64,000 nt of DNA. Source: Dugong dugon. Taxonomy: Eukaryota > Chordata > Mammalia > Sirenia > Dugongidae. Positions 9,771 through 22,693 of this stretch are shown here, one piece after another. Where the stretch lies: assembly GCA_030035585.1 (NCBI GenBank), contig CM057473.1:6064501-6128500 (forward strand). Reading direction: 5' to 3'. The first letter of the stretch is position 1. Each line of letters starts with the position of its first letter. A program made the position numbers and the translations under genes. The notes beneath the pieces were generated by a model. That model had not been told where the DNA came from. It made no database searches and saw nothing but the letters and a program-made list of their open reading frames with translations.

Positions 9771-12645
9771 TGTTTGTGTGAGTATATAGTGTGTTCCCTC
9801 TTCCTCTATTTATAACAATTAATAAAAATGTCTCTTTACGTTTTAAGTGCCTATTGTTTATGGTATCAAATTACATCTGAACATGAAAACTGGTTAAAAT
9901 TGATTGATATCATTCATCTTCTAGTTAACTTAAAAGTCATAAGCAAAAATATACTTGCTCTCTCACCCCCAATGAGCCTGGGAACTACCATTTTCGCTAT
10001 CTCCTCAGTTCATAAAACAGGATCTACACACTTAGAAATTTCCTAGTTGAATTTCCCCTAGTTCAAAATTACCGTACTCACTATACCATCCCACCCCTAT
10101 TACCTCTCTGTTTTAATTTGATTCCAATTCGACTTAGGCCTAATTAAAAAAGGAAACAAACAAACAACAACAACAAAACTAAAAGAAGGGTTTTATTTCC
10201 TGGTGGAAGCATTACAAAGGAAATGAGATTTAAAAATGAACCTAGAAGTTGAGGATTCCTTTGAAAAGCAAAGACACAAGAATTATGGGAACAAACAAGG
10301 AGGCATATGTGAAGATAAAATGGAATGGCCAAAGCAAAGAGGAAAAATGTACATGCTATCTTCAGGGAGGAATTGAAGTTTAGTTGATTTACAGTGAAAA
10401 GTGGGTTTAGGCTATGTAGAAACGGAAAGGAGAGCTAGAAATATTGGTGAGTGCATTTGGATATTCTGAATATTCTGTTTCAATAATAGTTTTATCACTT
10501 ATTCAAATTACTGAAAACACCTTCTTATTGAATATCCTTACTCCACTTTCTCACCTCAGTCAAGTTATTTTTATTCAATCTCCAGACTCAGTTAAAAGAA
10601 TACTTTCTCTGGGAAGCTTTGACTGACTTCTGAGATAGTTAAGGTCTCGTTGTTAATTGTCCTTATATGCCAAGGAACTGCTCATTCACAGTTTTAATCA
10701 CTGTGGTAATTAAAGTTATTTATTAACATCTATTTACCTTGCCAGATAATAAGGACAGAGAAAGAGGAACCATAAATGACATTTTAAAAATAGATATGCT
10801 AATTTTCTCCTTATAGGGTAGTATACTGTTAAATAGAGAAACTAAAGACCAGAGAAATTGTTGACAGATTCCTCTGAGTGCATAGGAAAATTCACAAAGG
10901 TCATTGACCACAGTGGAATATACTCAAAAACAGATTAAAAAAAATAATAATGTGGAAACACACTGACCATGATGTTACACAGACTAAAAATTTAGCTTTA
11001 GGATATTTCCCTTGCTTCCTGAGAGATAATTCTAAAACTTCAGAATTTCCTGACTAGTCATAAAGTACCTTTATTATTTAAAACCTCCAGACAACACCTG
11101 AGGATTTGTGCAAATGAATTTGGAGCTCGCCTGACCGGAAAGACCACCACGTAGTCTTACCTCAGCTGATCTCAGGAAGGGGATCATGATCCAATCATCA
11201 GTCATGGTTAGTAGTCCAGGGACATGCTAAGGATAGTCAATGGTTAATTTTCTACTCACTTTTCTCCTCTCCTCCTTTAAAAAAAACCTTTCAAGACAGT
11301 GGGATACATTGTATCCCACCCACATTCTCTGGCTCTCAGGTTCTTTGGTACTTTACTTTTTCTGCTGAAACTATTTGCTTCCTTCCAGTGGGGCCTTGCA
11401 TAACAGTGAAAGGTAAAAGAAATGTTTGTTGAAGCAAAATACCTGGAGTATCAGGCTTACAAGTAAGGTAATGCATTCAGGAAGTGTGATTGGGCAAAAA
11501 CTGTGTTTATTTTGGCTCTTTTACACCTGGACAAGCCTTGTAAGCGTATTTATGGCTTCCTATGTGATAGTTAGGAAGCCCACGTGGTTTTTTTTTTTGT
11601 GTGTGTGTGTGGCAATAAATCCTGCTACCCAAGACTGGAAGGACAGAAAAGCACTGGCTAATTATAGTGTTCAAGAACCCTTAAGTTCTGTGGTAACCAT
11701 GTAGTCCCAGGTAATATTTCTCAAAATCCATATTGCTAACCAAAAATTTAAATACACTCCATGACTCAGAATTCTTGCATTAAAGAAAACAAATAATATC
11801 AAAAAAAAAAAAAAAAGAAAGAAATTCATAGAAGAAAATAATGGGGTGTTGAATTAAAAACTCATCATAACAGGCTTAAGAGAAGACTTTCTGCTTTTCT
11901 GAATAGAAATGTCTTCTTGTATGCATGTAGATTAACTGCTCAAATAAACTCTATACACTTTAACTATTTTTGTGCTTTGATTATTTTGACAATATGAATG
12001 AATGTATCTTCCTTGGAAAAAAATATGTAATAAAACATTTGTTTATCAATGCATTCCCTTAGAACAGAGTCTGGCCTGTGGGAAGAGCTGAATGAATATT
12101 ATTTTTTGAGAACTGACTGGTACTAACAAGATGTTTGACAAAGTCCTACTGAAGCATGACTAATAAGAAATATGAGGGGTAATGTAGGGGGAATAAAGCT
12201 TTTATCTGAATCACTAATTCAACAAGAATAAATAAACAGAAATAGGTGAAATCAATTGCATAGAAATGACTCATGATGAATTTCCTGGGAAAATGAATAC
12301 ATTAATTCCTAGAAGTCAGAACTGCGTGTTGACCAGTCACAAGATGACCGGTTGCTAGAAATAAAGTTGCTTGGACAGCAGAAATTTGGGACCTGAACAC
12401 CAGGATTTAAATACCACAGAATCAGCGAGTATAACAGAAGTGATGCGGAAGGCAACAGGAGAAACCTGGAAGTCTGGTGGGGCAGGACCTATGAGAGGTG
12501 TAATGAGAATCTTTCAGAATGAGAAAGAATGCTTTGGTAGGCACTTGGAAGCCCAGAATCGCTTTGTTAAACTAAGTTGCTGGAATATGTGGAGAACCAG
12601 TTCTTTTTCCTGGTAAATTTGCAATGTTGCAAAAGACTTGGGGTA
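9771..12645. other. Gene-free stretch with minor simple repeats
   Basis: No gene supported. It contains a short poly-T/(TG)n at 11589-11611 and a poly-A at about 11799-11815. Some of it may be very old repeat sequence. Confidence 0.5.
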
Positions 12646-12843
12646 GAGGCTGGATGGGTGGTACAAATGGTTAAACACTGGATGATAACCAAAAGGTTGG
12701 AGGTTCCAGTCCACCTAGAGGCATCTTAGAAGAAAGCCTTGACTCTACTTCCAAAAAATCAGCCATTGGAAACCTTGTAGAGCACAGTTCTACTCTGACA
12801 CACAAGGAGTTGCCATGAGTCACAATCGACTTGACTGTAACTG
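12646..12843 (+). repeat. tRNA-derived afrotherian-type SINE (second subtype)
   Basis: 'gggtggtacaaatggttaaa', 'ttccaaaaaatcagccattg', 'catgagtcacaatcgacttg'. Same subtype as the copy at 7002. Confidence 0.88.
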
Positions 12844-14530
12844 TTTTATTTTATAGGCTGACTACTTCTAGAGTAGTATTTTTATGAGACTAGAAAAGTT
12901 TCTTGAGATATAAGATTTCCAGACTTTGATTCTCACGTCTTGAAATGAGCTATTATTATATGTAATGTCAGTACCAGTTGTGATATTACAAAATGACCAT
13001 CTCCAACATAGGAATTACTAGTTGTATGTGAGTGCTGTGCAGTATTGCTGTGTACATACTACTGAATTTATTAAAAGGAAGCTCGCTTGTTGACTAGAGA
13101 ACTTCCAAGGTAAAGAGAACCACTTCATATCTGAAATACAAGATAATTTTTAATCATCATAGATGGTCCTTGCCTAGTCAAAAAGAAAAGGTATCCTCCC
13201 ACATTAATGCTATTTTGTTTGTGTTCTGGATCTCTAACATGATGACTGTGGGCCATAGGTGAGGATTTTTCATATGAGTGTAACACGGATTATTACATTT
13301 TTGAAAATCATGGAAGTTATAAACTAGTTGTAGAGGAAGATTGGGTTTACAGGGAAATATATGACTCTGCCATTCAATTTCTATTCAAGAAAAGCCAAAT
13401 GGAATTTTTTAAATATTTTCTCTCTTTCTTCTGTTTACTTTAAATTTCACAGCAGCAGTACAGAAAACGTAATTACTTCCCACGCAACCTAGTGGTGATA
13501 ATAGTGATGTTAATGAGGAGGAACAGAAGAAGGAAGAGAAGAAAAAGCAGAAAGAAGATGAAATCACAAGATGTATTGAAACTGCATAAAAACAGAACTT
13601 AGGGAACCAGAGGTTGTATTCTTAGCTTCACCGTTAACTTCCTGCATGACCTAAAACTAACTTTTCTAGGTCTCAATTTCCCCATCTATACAATAAGTAA
13701 GTTTAATTTAATGATCTATATTTTCACTTATATCTCTCATATTTATGGATTCAGGAAGAGAGGGGGAAATTCTCATTTCCTTAAAGGAATGGTACCTTTG
13801 GCAAGTCTAGGATTCTCTCTGAGTCTCCATTTTATCATATGTAAAAGGTCCTTAGGAGACAATGAATGAATTCCTCACAGGGATGCTTGAGGGTCTAATG
13901 AAACAATGCATAGGGAATTTCCCTAAAGATTGCCTGGCTCTACACAAATACAATGTCTTTTTGTTTTTAAATTTTATTTAAAACAAGCTAGAATTTTTAG
14001 TAATTTATTATTTCCTGAATATTATGATTATAAAAGCTTTGAAAGTAATCATACAAAAAAAAATCAAAGGATATTCAATTGTATGGTGAGATACAGCTGA
14101 GAAAGACATATTGGCTGCTGTAGAAGCTCATCTTCAGCTACACTGAGTTTAAGACTTGAGAAAACACCAAGATGGAACCCAAATCTTGTAAACCTAGACC
14201 CTTTCCACCCTGGTTCAATAATAGCCTTCTCACAACATTAGCAGAGCAAATCAGGCTGAAAAACGCTTGGTAGAATGCAGAAATTCAGACACTTTGCCAA
14301 GGAAAATGGAGTGAATTCAGTGATAGTTACTAAAATCTCATAGGCAATTTTATCAATTTTATAAGCATATACTGGTCGTCTATTTATTTGTTTTTCTCCA
14401 TATAGGTCATACAATATAAACCTAGATAGTTTTCTTGCTTTATATGTTCTTGATGCCTGTGCCAGCTTCTTAATTTCCCTCTACTGTCAGTAGAGATACA
14501 TGTTCAATTGTTCATTGAGTGAATTAATCT
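12844..14530. other. Gene-free stretch, nothing recognised
   Basis: AT-rich, with no supported coding sequence and no repeat I can name. Confidence 0.5.
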
Positions 14531-14545
14531 GCTCCTGAGGTTTTT
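14531..14545. repeat. Target site duplication of L1, left copy
   Basis: GCTCCTGAGGTTTTT, identical to 23068-23082. It marks the 3' end of the minus-strand L1. Confidence 0.9.
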
Positions 14546-14734
14546 TTGTTTTTTGTTTTTTTTTTTTAATATATATTTTATTGTACTTCAGGTGAAAGCT
14601 TACAGAGCAAATAGTTTCTCATGAAATAGTAGTACACATGTTGTTTTTTGACATTGGTTAACAACCCCACAACGTATTAAGCCTCTAAATTCTCAACCTT
14701 TTTTTTTGATGAAAATTACAGATGGCCAAAGATA

Positions 14735-15340
14735 CACCGTTTCAAAAATTTCTACATTCACAGTTCAGTGACATTGACTACGCTCTTCCAACTGTGCTGT
14801 TATTCTCACTTAAGATGAAGGCTTACAGAAAAAATAGTTTTTCATTTAACAGTTACTACACATGTTGCCCTATGACAATGGTTAACAATCTCACAGCACA
14901 TCAAGAATAACCTTACTCCACCTTGTGTTCCCTATCACCAGGGGGCTTCCTTGTCCCCTTCTGTCTTCTGGACCTTGTCAGTGGACTATTGTACCTCTTT
15001 AGTCTCATTTGTTTATTTATTTATTTTTATTTTATTTAAACACCATTTCAAAACTTTTTACTTCCACATTTAAGTGATATTGACTATGCTCTTCCAATTG
15101 TGCTGCCATTCTCGCCCAAGATGAAGGCTTACAGGACAAAACAGCCTCCCATTTAATAGTTACTACAAATGTTGCCCTATAGCAGTGGTCAACAATCTCA
15201 CAATACATCGACAGTGTCCTTATTCAATTTGTGTTCCTTATCATCAGTTTCCTACTCTCCCTCTGCCTTCTGGCCCTTGTCACCGGACTCCTGTACATCG
15301 TTAGTCCCATTTAGTTTTACTGGGCTGTCCATTCCCAGGC
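14735..15340 (-). repeat. Two tandem 306-bp units in the L1 3'UTR
   Basis: CACC(G/A)TTTCAAAA starts at 14735 and again at 15041. Both units then carry '...gacta.gctcttccaa', 'aagatgaaggcttacag', 'atgttgccctat', 'ggt.aacaatctcaca'. A partial third unit precedes them (about 14590-14690). These are diverged direct repeats in noncoding sequence of the element. Confidence 0.8.
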
Positions 15341-16056
15341 TTAACATCGAACCTTGAAGGTAACTTCCCCTCTGAGCTGAAAGGGTGTCTGGGGGCCACA
15401 CTCTCAAGGTTTCTCTAGTATTCTTTAGGCCAGTATATCTGGTCTTCTTTTTTTTTTTTTTTTTTTTTTTTTTGGGAGTTAAAATTATACTCTACATCCT
15501 ACTCCAGCTCTGCCCAGAACCCTCTGTTGTGATCCTGGTCAGAGGAGTCATTGGTGGTAGCCGGGCACCATCCAGCTGTACTGGGCTCAGTCCCGTGGAG
15601 GCCTTGGTAGCTGTGGACCATTAGTTCTTCGGACTAATCTTTTCCTTGTATCCTGTTCTCTTCGTTCTCCCTTGTTCCCGAAGGGATGAGATCAGTGGAG
15701 TATCTTAGATGGCCGCTCATAGGCTTTTAAGACCCCAGACACTACTCACCAAGGTAGAATGTAGAGCATTATCTTTATAAGTAGTGTCATGCCAATTGAG
15801 CTAGATGTTCCCCGAGATCATGGTCCCCAGAGCCCTCCGTCCAACAACTCAGTCCCTCGGGGGGTTTGGATGTGTCTATAGGGCCTCCATGACCTTTCCT
15901 TGTGCAGGTTGTGTTGGTTTCCCCTGTACTATGTACTATCTCATCTCTCACCCAAGTTACCACTTACCTATTACCTATTTAGTATTCCCCCCCCCCCCCA
16001 TCCCTGGTAACCAACAAGGATTGTTACATTTTGCATGTGAATTTTTTCATGGGTTT

Positions 16057-19000
16057 TTACAAAAGAGGTCTCATACAATATTTGTCCTTTTGTGATTGAC
16101 TTATTTCACTCAGCATGATGTCCTCCAGTTTCATCCATGTTATGAGATGGTTCACCGATTCATTGTTCTTTCTCGTTGCATAGTACTCCATTGTGTGTAT
16201 GTACCATAGTTTGTGTATCCATTCGTCTGTTGATGGACATCGAGGTTGTTTCCATCGTTTTGCTATTGTGAATAATGCTGCCATGAACATAGGTGTGCAT
16301 ATGTCTATTCGAGTGATGACTCTTATTTCTCTAGGATATATTCCTAGGAGTGGGATTGCTGGATCGAATGGTACGTCTATTTCTAGCTTTCTGAGGAAAC
16401 GCCATATCATTTTCCAAAATGGCTGTATCATTTTGCATTCCCACCAGCAGTGTATAAGAGTTCCCGTCTCCCCGCAGCCCCTCCAACATTTGTTATTTCC
16501 AGTGTTTTTGATTCGTGCCAGTAATGCCGGGGTGAAATGGTATCTCATTGTGGTTTTAATTTGCATTTCTCTAATGGCTAGTGATCGCGAGCATTTCCTC
16601 ATGTGTCTGTTGGCCATTTGAATGTCTTCCTTGGTGAAGTGTCTGTTCATTTCCTTTGCCCATTTTTTGATAGGATTGGTTGTCTTTTTGTTGTAGAGGT
16701 GTTGGATTTTCTTGTAGATTATGGAGATTAGACCTTTGTCTGACTTGTACTGTCCAAACATTTTTTCCCAGTCTGTAGGTTCTCTTTTAACTCTTTTGGT
16801 GAAATCTTTTGAAGAGCATAGATGTTTGATTTTTAGAAGATCCCAATTATCTAGTTTATCTGTTGGGTTTTTTGTGTTGATGTTTATGGTTTGTATCCTG
16901 TTAATGCCATGTATTAAGGTCTGAAGTGTTGGTCCTATTTTTTCTTCTATGAATTTTATAGTTTGAGGCTTTATATTCAGGTCTTTGATCCATTTTGAAG
17001 TAGTTTTTGTGTATGGTGTGAGGTATGGGTCCTGTTTCATTTTTCTACAAATGGATATCCAGTTTTGCCAGCACCATTTGTTAAAAAGACTGTCTTTTCC
17101 CCATTTGATGTATTTTGGGCCCTTGTCAAAAATCAGGTGACCGTAGGTGGATGGATTTACATCTGAGTTCTCAATTCTGTTCCATTGGTCAATGTCTCTG
17201 TTGTTGTACCAGTACCAGGCTGTTTTGAGTACTGTAGCTGTATAGTAGGTTCTCAAGTCAGGTAGTGTGAGTCCTCCAACTTTATTCTTCTTCTTCAGTA
17301 GTGCTTTACTTATTCGGGGTTTCTTCCCTTTCCATATAAAGTTAATAATTAGTTTTTCCATCTCTTTGAAGAATGTTGTTGGTATTTGTATCGGAATTGC
17401 ATTGTATTTGTAAATTGCTTTAGGTAGAATTGCCATTTTCACAATGTTGAGTCTGCCTATCCATGAGCATGGTATGTTTTTCCATTTATGTAGATCCCTT
17501 TGGGTTTCATGCAGCAGTGTTTTGTAGTTTTCTTTGTATAGGTCTTTTATATTCCTGGTCAGATTTATTCCCAAGTATTTTATCTTTTTAGGGGCTATTG
17601 AAAATCGTATTGATTTCCTGATCTCCTTTTCATCGTTCTCTTTACTGGTGTATAGGAATCCAACTGATTTTTGAATGTTTATCTTGTATCCTGCTACTCT
17701 GCTGAATCTTTCTATTAGTTCCAGTAAATTTCTCGTGGAGTCTTTAGGGTTTTCTATGTATAGTATCATATCATCTGCAAACAGGGAGAGTTTAACTTCT
17801 TCATTACCAATTTGGATGCCCTTTATTTCTTTCTCTTGCCTTACTGCTCTAGCGAGAACTTCCAGCACAATGTTAAATAGGAGTGGTGATAAAGGGCATC
17901 CTTGTCTTGTTCCTGTTTTCAGGGGGAATGTTTTCAGCCTTTCTCCATTAAGAATGATGTTGGCTGTTGGTTTTGCATAGATGCCCTTTATGATGTTGAG
18001 AAATTTCCCTTCTATACCTATTTTATTGAGAGCTTTTATCAGGAATGGGTGTTGGACTTTGTCAAATGCCTTTTCTGCATCAATTGAGATAATCATGTGA
18101 TTTTTTTCTTTCCTTTTATTTATGTGGTGGATTACGTTGATGGATTTTCTAATGTTAAACCATCCTTGCATACCTGGTATGAATCCTACTTGGTCGTGGT
18201 GTATTATTTTTTTGATATGATACTGAATTCTATTGGCTAAAATTTTGTTCAGAATTTTTGCATCTATATTCATGAGAGATATTGGTCTGTAATTTTCTTT
18301 TTTTGTGATGTCTTTGCCTGGTTTTGGTATCAGCGTTATGCTGGCTTCATAGAATGAATTTGGAAGTGTTGCTTCCTCTTCTATGCTCTGAAATAACTTG
18401 AGTAGAACTGGTACGAGCTCTTCTGTAAATGTTTTGTAGAATTCTCCAGTGAAGCCATCTGGGCCAGGGCTTTTTTTGGTTGGGAGTTTTTTTATTACCT
18501 TTTCAATCTCTTCTCTTGTTATGGGTCTGTTCAGATTTTCAATATCACTTTGTTGTAGTTTGGGTAGGCCGTATGTTTCTAGAAATTTATCCATTTCCTC
18601 TAGGTTTTCAAATTTGTTGGAATATAGTTTTTCATAATATTCTGTTATAATCCTTTTTATTTCAGTTGGGTCTGTTGTAATGTCCCCCATTTCATTTCTT
18701 ATTTGGGTTATTTGTGCCCTCTGCTGTTTTTCTTTTGTCAGTCTGGCCAGTGGTTTGTCGATTTTGGTGATTCTTTCAAAGAACCAACTTTTGGTTTTGT
18801 TGATTCTTTCTATTGTTTTTCTGTTCTCTATTTCATTGATTTCTGCTCTGATCTTTACTATTTCCTTTCTTCCGGTGGTTGTAGGCTTTTTTTGTTGTTC
18901 TCTTTCTATTTGTTTGAGTTCTGTAGTTAATGTTTTGATTTTGTCCCTTTCTTCTTTTTTGATATGTGCATCTATTGTTATAAATTGTCCTCTGAGGACT

Positions 19001-19878
19001 GCCTTTGCTGTGTCCCAAAGGTTTTGGTATGATGTGTTTTCATTTTCATTTGATTCTAGGAATTTTTTAATTCCATCTCTGATTTCTTCTATTACCCATT
19101 GATGTGTAAGCAGATTATTATTCAGTTTCCATGTGTTTGATTTTTTTTCCTTGCTCTTTCTAGTGTTAATTTCTACCTTGATGGCATTGTGGTCAGAGAA
19201 GATACTGTGAATTATCTCAGCATTTTGGATCTTGTTGAGGATTGCTCTGTGGCCTAAGATGTGGTCTATTCTGGAGAACGTTCCATGTGCATTGGAAAAG
19301 AATGTGTACTTTGCAGCGGTTGGATGGAGTGTTCTATATATGTCTATGAGGTCCAGTTGGCTGATTGTGTCCTTTAGGTCTTCTGTATCTTTGCTAAGTT
19401 TCTTTTTAGTTGTTCTGTCCTTTACTGAGAGTGGTGTGTTGAAGTCTCCTACTATTATTGTGGAACTGTCAATTTCTCTTTTCAGTGCTGTTAGAGTTTG
19501 TTTTATGTATTTTGGAGCCCTGTCATTGGGTGCATAGATATTTATTATGGTTATGTCTTCATGATGGATCATCCCCTTAATCATTATATAGTGTCCTTCT
19601 TTGTCTTTTATGGTAGATTTTGTTTTAAAGTCTATTTTATCTGAGATTAGAATTGCCACTCCTGCTCTTTTTTGATAGTTGTTAGCTTGATATATTTTTT
19701 TCCAACCTTTGATTTTTAATAAATTCACATCTTTGTTTCTAAGATGTGTCTCTTGTAGACAGCAAATAGATGGATCCTGTTTTCTTATCCATTCTGCCAC
19801 TCTCCGTCGCTTTATGGGTGCATTGAGTCCATTTACGTTCAGTGTAATTATTGATAGATGTGAGTTTGTTGCTGTCAT
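16057..19878 (-). CDS. L1 ORF2 protein: endonuclease / reverse transcriptase, intact
   Basis: Encodes 1273 residues from [11 protein letters not shown], close to the 1275 of human ORF2p. The N-terminal APE-like endonuclease (about residues 1-240) keeps LNVNGLN, the catalytic [28 protein letters not shown] and the final SDHN. The reverse transcriptase keeps [25 protein letters not shown] and FADDMILY (around residue 700). The C-terminus has the Cys-rich segment ([18 protein letters not shown]). The protein nicks the target and primes cDNA synthesis on the L1 RNA. The frame stays open 63 codons further upstream (Met at 20067) as a Lys-rich extension. I chose the Met at 19878 because it matches the known start of the endonuclease. 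No key residue looks missing. Confidence 0.93.
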   Translation of the reverse strand: MTATNSHLSIITLNVNGLNAPIKRRRVAEWIRKQDPSICCLQETHLRNKDVNLLKIKGWKKIYQANNYQKRAGVAILISDKIDFKTKSTIKDKEGHYIMIKGMIHHEDITIINIYAPNDRAPKYIKQTLTALKREIDSSTIIVGDFNTPLSVKDRTTKKKLSKDTEDLKDTISQLDLIDIYRTLHPTAAKYTFFSNAHGTFSRIDHILGHRAILNKIQNAEIIHSIFSDHNAIKVEINTRKSKEKKSNTWKLNNNLLTHQWVIEEIRDGIKKFLESNENENTSYQNLWDTAKAVLRGQFITIDAHIKKEERDKIKTLTTELKQIEREQQKKPTTTGRKEIVKIRAEINEIENRKTIERINKTKSWFFERITKIDKPLARLTKEKQQRAQITQIRNEMGDITTDPTEIKRIITEYYEKLYSNKFENLEEMDKFLETYGLPKLQQSDIENLNRPITREEIEKVIKKLPTKKSPGPDGFTGEFYKTFTEELVPVLLKLFQSIEEEATLPNSFYEASITLIPKPGKDITKKENYRPISLMNIDAKILNKILANRIQYHIKKIIHHDQVGFIPGMQGWFNIRKSINVIHHINKRKEKNHMIISIDAEKAFDKVQHPFLIKALNKIGIEGKFLNIIKGIYAKPTANIILNGERLKTFPLKTGTRQGCPLSPLLFNIVLEVLARAVRQEKEIKGIQIGNEEVKLSLFADDMILYIENPKDSTRNLLELIERFSRVAGYKINIQKSVGFLYTSKENDEKEIRKSIRFSIAPKKIKYLGINLTRNIKDLYKENYKTLLHETQRDLHKWKNIPCSWIGRLNIVKMAILPKAIYKYNAIPIQIPTTFFKEMEKLIINFIWKGKKPRISKALLKKKNKVGGLTLPDLRTYYTATVLKTAWYWYNNRDIDQWNRIENSDVNPSTYGHLIFDKGPKYIKWGKDSLFNKWCWQNWISICRKMKQDPYLTPYTKTTSKWIKDLNIKPQTIKFIEEKIGPTLQTLIHGINRIQTININTKNPTDKLDNWDLLKIKHLCSSKDFTKRVKREPTDWEKMFGQYKSDKGLISIIYKKIQHLYNKKTTNPIKKWAKEMNRHFTKEDIQMANRHMRKCSRSLAIREMQIKTTMRYHFTPALLARIKNTGNNKCWRGCGETGTLIHCWWECKMIQPFWKMIWRFLRKLEIDVPFDPAIPLLGIYPREIRVITRIDICTPMFMAALFTIAKRWKQPRCPSTDEWIHKLWYIHTMEYYATRKNNESVNHLITWMKLEDIMLSEISQSQKDKYCMRPLL

Positions 19879-20310
19879 TTTGTAGTGCTTTTTTTTTGTG
19901 ATGCTGAAGTTTTCTTTGTTCTTCTTACTCTCTTGTGCTGAGTTCCTTTTGTTTGTGGATTTTGTGTTCATTTCTTTTGTTTTTGTAGGTTTTGTTTTTG
20001 TTGAGACTTTATGTTTTTCATCTTTATTTTTATGAGTTGGTTTGTTAACTTTTTTTGTGGTTACCATGAATTTTACCCTTATCTTTATAATTTTGAAGCA
20101 GTCTACCGTTACTTGGTATCGCCTTGCCTTCTTCTCCTTTAGAAGGTTCTATACCTATGCCGTTTGTTCCCTCTTTCATTGTTTTGATGTTGTTGTCATC
20201 CTTTGATTGATTTCTCTGATTCCCTGTTGTATATCTTTTGTTTTTGGAAAGTCGTCTGTAGTTCAGTTCCTAGAATGGTATCTGGTTCATGTTAACCTGC
20301 ATCCTAGGTC
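19879..20310 (-). other. L1 inter-ORF region, 432 bases, partly open
   Basis: This region lies between the ORF1 stop and the ORF2 endonuclease start; human L1 has only about 63 bases there. The last 189 bases are in frame with ORF2 and would encode a Lys/Thr/Asn-rich stretch. A related open stretch is seen in the second L1 (48370-48615). Confidence 0.7.
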
Positions 20311-21360
20311 CTAGGTCCTGCCTGAGGGCTTAAGCTGTTTGTCCTCAGATCGAAGAACTCCCTTTAATAATTCTTGTAAGTTTGGTTTGACTTTTGTATA
20401 TTCCTTTAGTTTCTGTTTATCTGGAAATGACCTAATTTCACCATCAAATCTGAATGAGAGTTTTGCAGGATATATTATTCTTGGCTGACAATTTTTTTCT
20501 TTCAAGATTTTATATATGTCATCCCATTGCCTTCTTGCCTGCATGGTTTCTGCTGAATAATCTGAGTTTAGTCTTATTGTTTCTCCTCTGTATGTGACTT
20601 CTTGATTTTCACGAGCTGCTCTCAGGATTCTTTGTTTGTCTTTGCTTTTAGCGAGTGTGATTATGATATGCCTTGGTGATTTTCTTTTGGGGTCTCTTCT
20701 GTATGGGGTTCGTTGAGCTTCATGGATGGCCAGCTTTTCGTCTTTCATGATATTGGGGAAGTTTTCTGTCAGCATTTCCTCAATGATCCTCTCTGTGTTT
20801 TCTGTTTTATCCCCCTGTTCTGGAATTGCAATCGCTCACATATTTTTGCTTTTGATTGTGTCCCACATAACTCTCAGGGTCTCTTCGTTTTTCTTTGTTC
20901 TTTTTTCTGAGTTTTCCTGAAACAGAGTTGTATCCAAGTGTTTGTCTTCAGTTCCACTGATCCTGTCTTCCATGGTTTCAAATCTACTTCTCAGCCCTTC
21001 TATGACACCGTCCATTTCTGAAATCTTGTTGTTTATCTTTTGGATTTCTAATTGTTGTTTTTGTATAATTTCGAGTTGTGAATTTATTTTGGCATTTTGT
21101 TCTTGCATCATCTTCCTGAATTCTTCCAATTTTTTGTCTGTATTTTCCATAAATTTGTCTATTTTTTCCTCATGTTTGTCAGCTTTTTGCCTCAGTTCTT
21201 GGAAAATTCCGAGTATTAGTGATTTGAGTTCCGTATCAGGTACTTCTAGTGCATTTTCTTCCACAGGAGAGTTATCTGGTGTTTTAATTTGGACGCCTAT
21301 TGGAGCCATCTTGTCTTGTTTTTGTAAATGTTTTGATATTGTTTGCTGTTTTCGGGGCAT
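20311..21360 (-). pseudogene. L1 ORF1 (RNA-binding chaperone) with one in-frame stop
   Basis: The ORF1p frame is 349 codons long and open except for TGA at 20836-20838. The start is MPRKQQTISKHLQKQDK. An N-terminal coiled coil follows (about residues 40-150, many Glu/Lys heptads such as KHEEKIDKFMENTDKK). After the stop come the RNA-binding and C-terminal domains (ARRQWDDIYKILKEKN, PAKLSFRFDGE). ORF1p coats L1 RNA as a trimer and is needed for L1 movement. The two halves (21360-20836 and 20775-20311) are in the same frame, so this is a single nonsense change. The stop precedes GCG, and the second L1 has CAA at the same codon. A CGA ancestor would explain both by CpG deamination. Confidence 0.9.
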
Positions 21361-22160
21361 TCAGTAGATATTTCTCTCGTTTATTGATTGTAGATTTTTT
21401 TTTTTTTTTTCGTTCTTGTGGTACAGCTGGGCAGATCTAGCTGAGGAGGAGCCACTGGGATGGGTTGCTTGTGGCACTCACCGCAGCCACCAGGACGGTC
21501 GGTAGTCAGTGCTGGGCAGGTTCCAATAGGGCGTGCCTGCACCGCTTGGTGATGTGATGTCTAGTGCACGGTGCAGGTAGGTAGGGTGCAGCGGGAAGAT
21601 GGTTATGTGTGAAGCTAAGCTGGATATGGGAGAGAGGAGAGAGGAGGAGGAGCAAAAAGCGTACAAACATAAAAGAATGCTAGGGGAGTTTGTCGTTGGA
21701 ATGTACAGATGAGAGACTATGGGATGGAGGAAACCAGAAGGGGGAAGAGAAAGAAAAGGAAAGAATGACCAAATGAAAATCAGAAAAGTTAAAAAACTGC
21801 AAAGTTCCCAGGGATCGCACCGATGCAGCTATGAGGTCTGGGGGAGTCGGTCTCAATTTCCACAGCTCAGCCTGGCCAGAAGGCACAGAGGCATACATCG
21901 CCTGGCATTCAGGGATCAGAAAGAGAAGGAAGAGACAGAGGGACAAGAAATTAAGCAATGAAGAAAGACAAAAGAGAAAAAAAGGTAAAACATGACAAAA
22001 CCAATCAAAAAAGGAAGAAAAATAAAATTGAGAAAAAAAAAAAAAAAAGGGCAACACCAGCAGTCAGTGCCTACAAATGGGACCCAGAGAGCCCCCACTC
22101 AGGGGTGCGAATTCCAAGAAGCCGATAGTCTCGGGGTTAAGTGACCGTGGCCACGGGAAG

Positions 22161-22427
22161 CAGAGGGGCCAACGAACAAAGGCCCCAGGATCCCACCCGC
22201 GCGGGAGCCCAGACCTGGAAAAAGCCACACGCCCGAACGCAGCCCCACAGCCCCACAGGAGAGAGCAGAGACGGCCCTCGGAACCAGGCACCCAGGCAAA
22301 AGGAGGGGGAGGCGGCAGAAAAAGGTCCGCTAGGTGCCAGCAAACGGCTCCCAGAAAGCCCCCAGCCCGGGCGCGCGGAACCCAAGCACCGGCGCCCCCC
22401 CCGCCCAGGGACCCCGGCCACGGAAAG
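22161..22427 (-). repeat. L1 5'UTR GC-rich monomer 1 (267 bp)
   Basis: Begins CAGAGGGG on the plus strand. It is nearly the same as 22428-22693, with shared blocks GAACAAAGGCCCC, CACGCGGGAGCCCAGACC-like and AAAAGGTCCGCTAGGTGCCA. It is rich in CpG. Confidence 0.9.
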
Positions 22428-22693
22428 CAGAGGGGTGAACGAACAAAGGCCCCGGGATCCCACCCACGCGGGAGCCCAGACCCAGAAACAGCCACACGCC
22501 CGCACGCAGCTCCACAGCCCCGCAGGAGAGAGCAGAGACAGCACCCGGACCCAGGCACCCAGGCAAAAGGAGGGGGAGGCGACAGAAAAAGGTCCGCTAG
22601 GTGCCAGCAAACGGCTCCCAGAAAGCCGCCAGCCCAGGCGCGCGGAATCCAAGCACCAGCACCCCCCAGCCCAGGGACCCTGGCCACGGAAAG
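22428..22693 (-). repeat. L1 5'UTR GC-rich monomer 2 (266 bp)
   Basis: Second tandem copy of the unit at 22161. A third unit starts at 22694 (CAGGGG) but diverges at once. Confidence 0.9.

Noticed and set aside
16193..19537. Plus-strand open frames across the L1
   Set aside because: Antisense shadows of ORF2.
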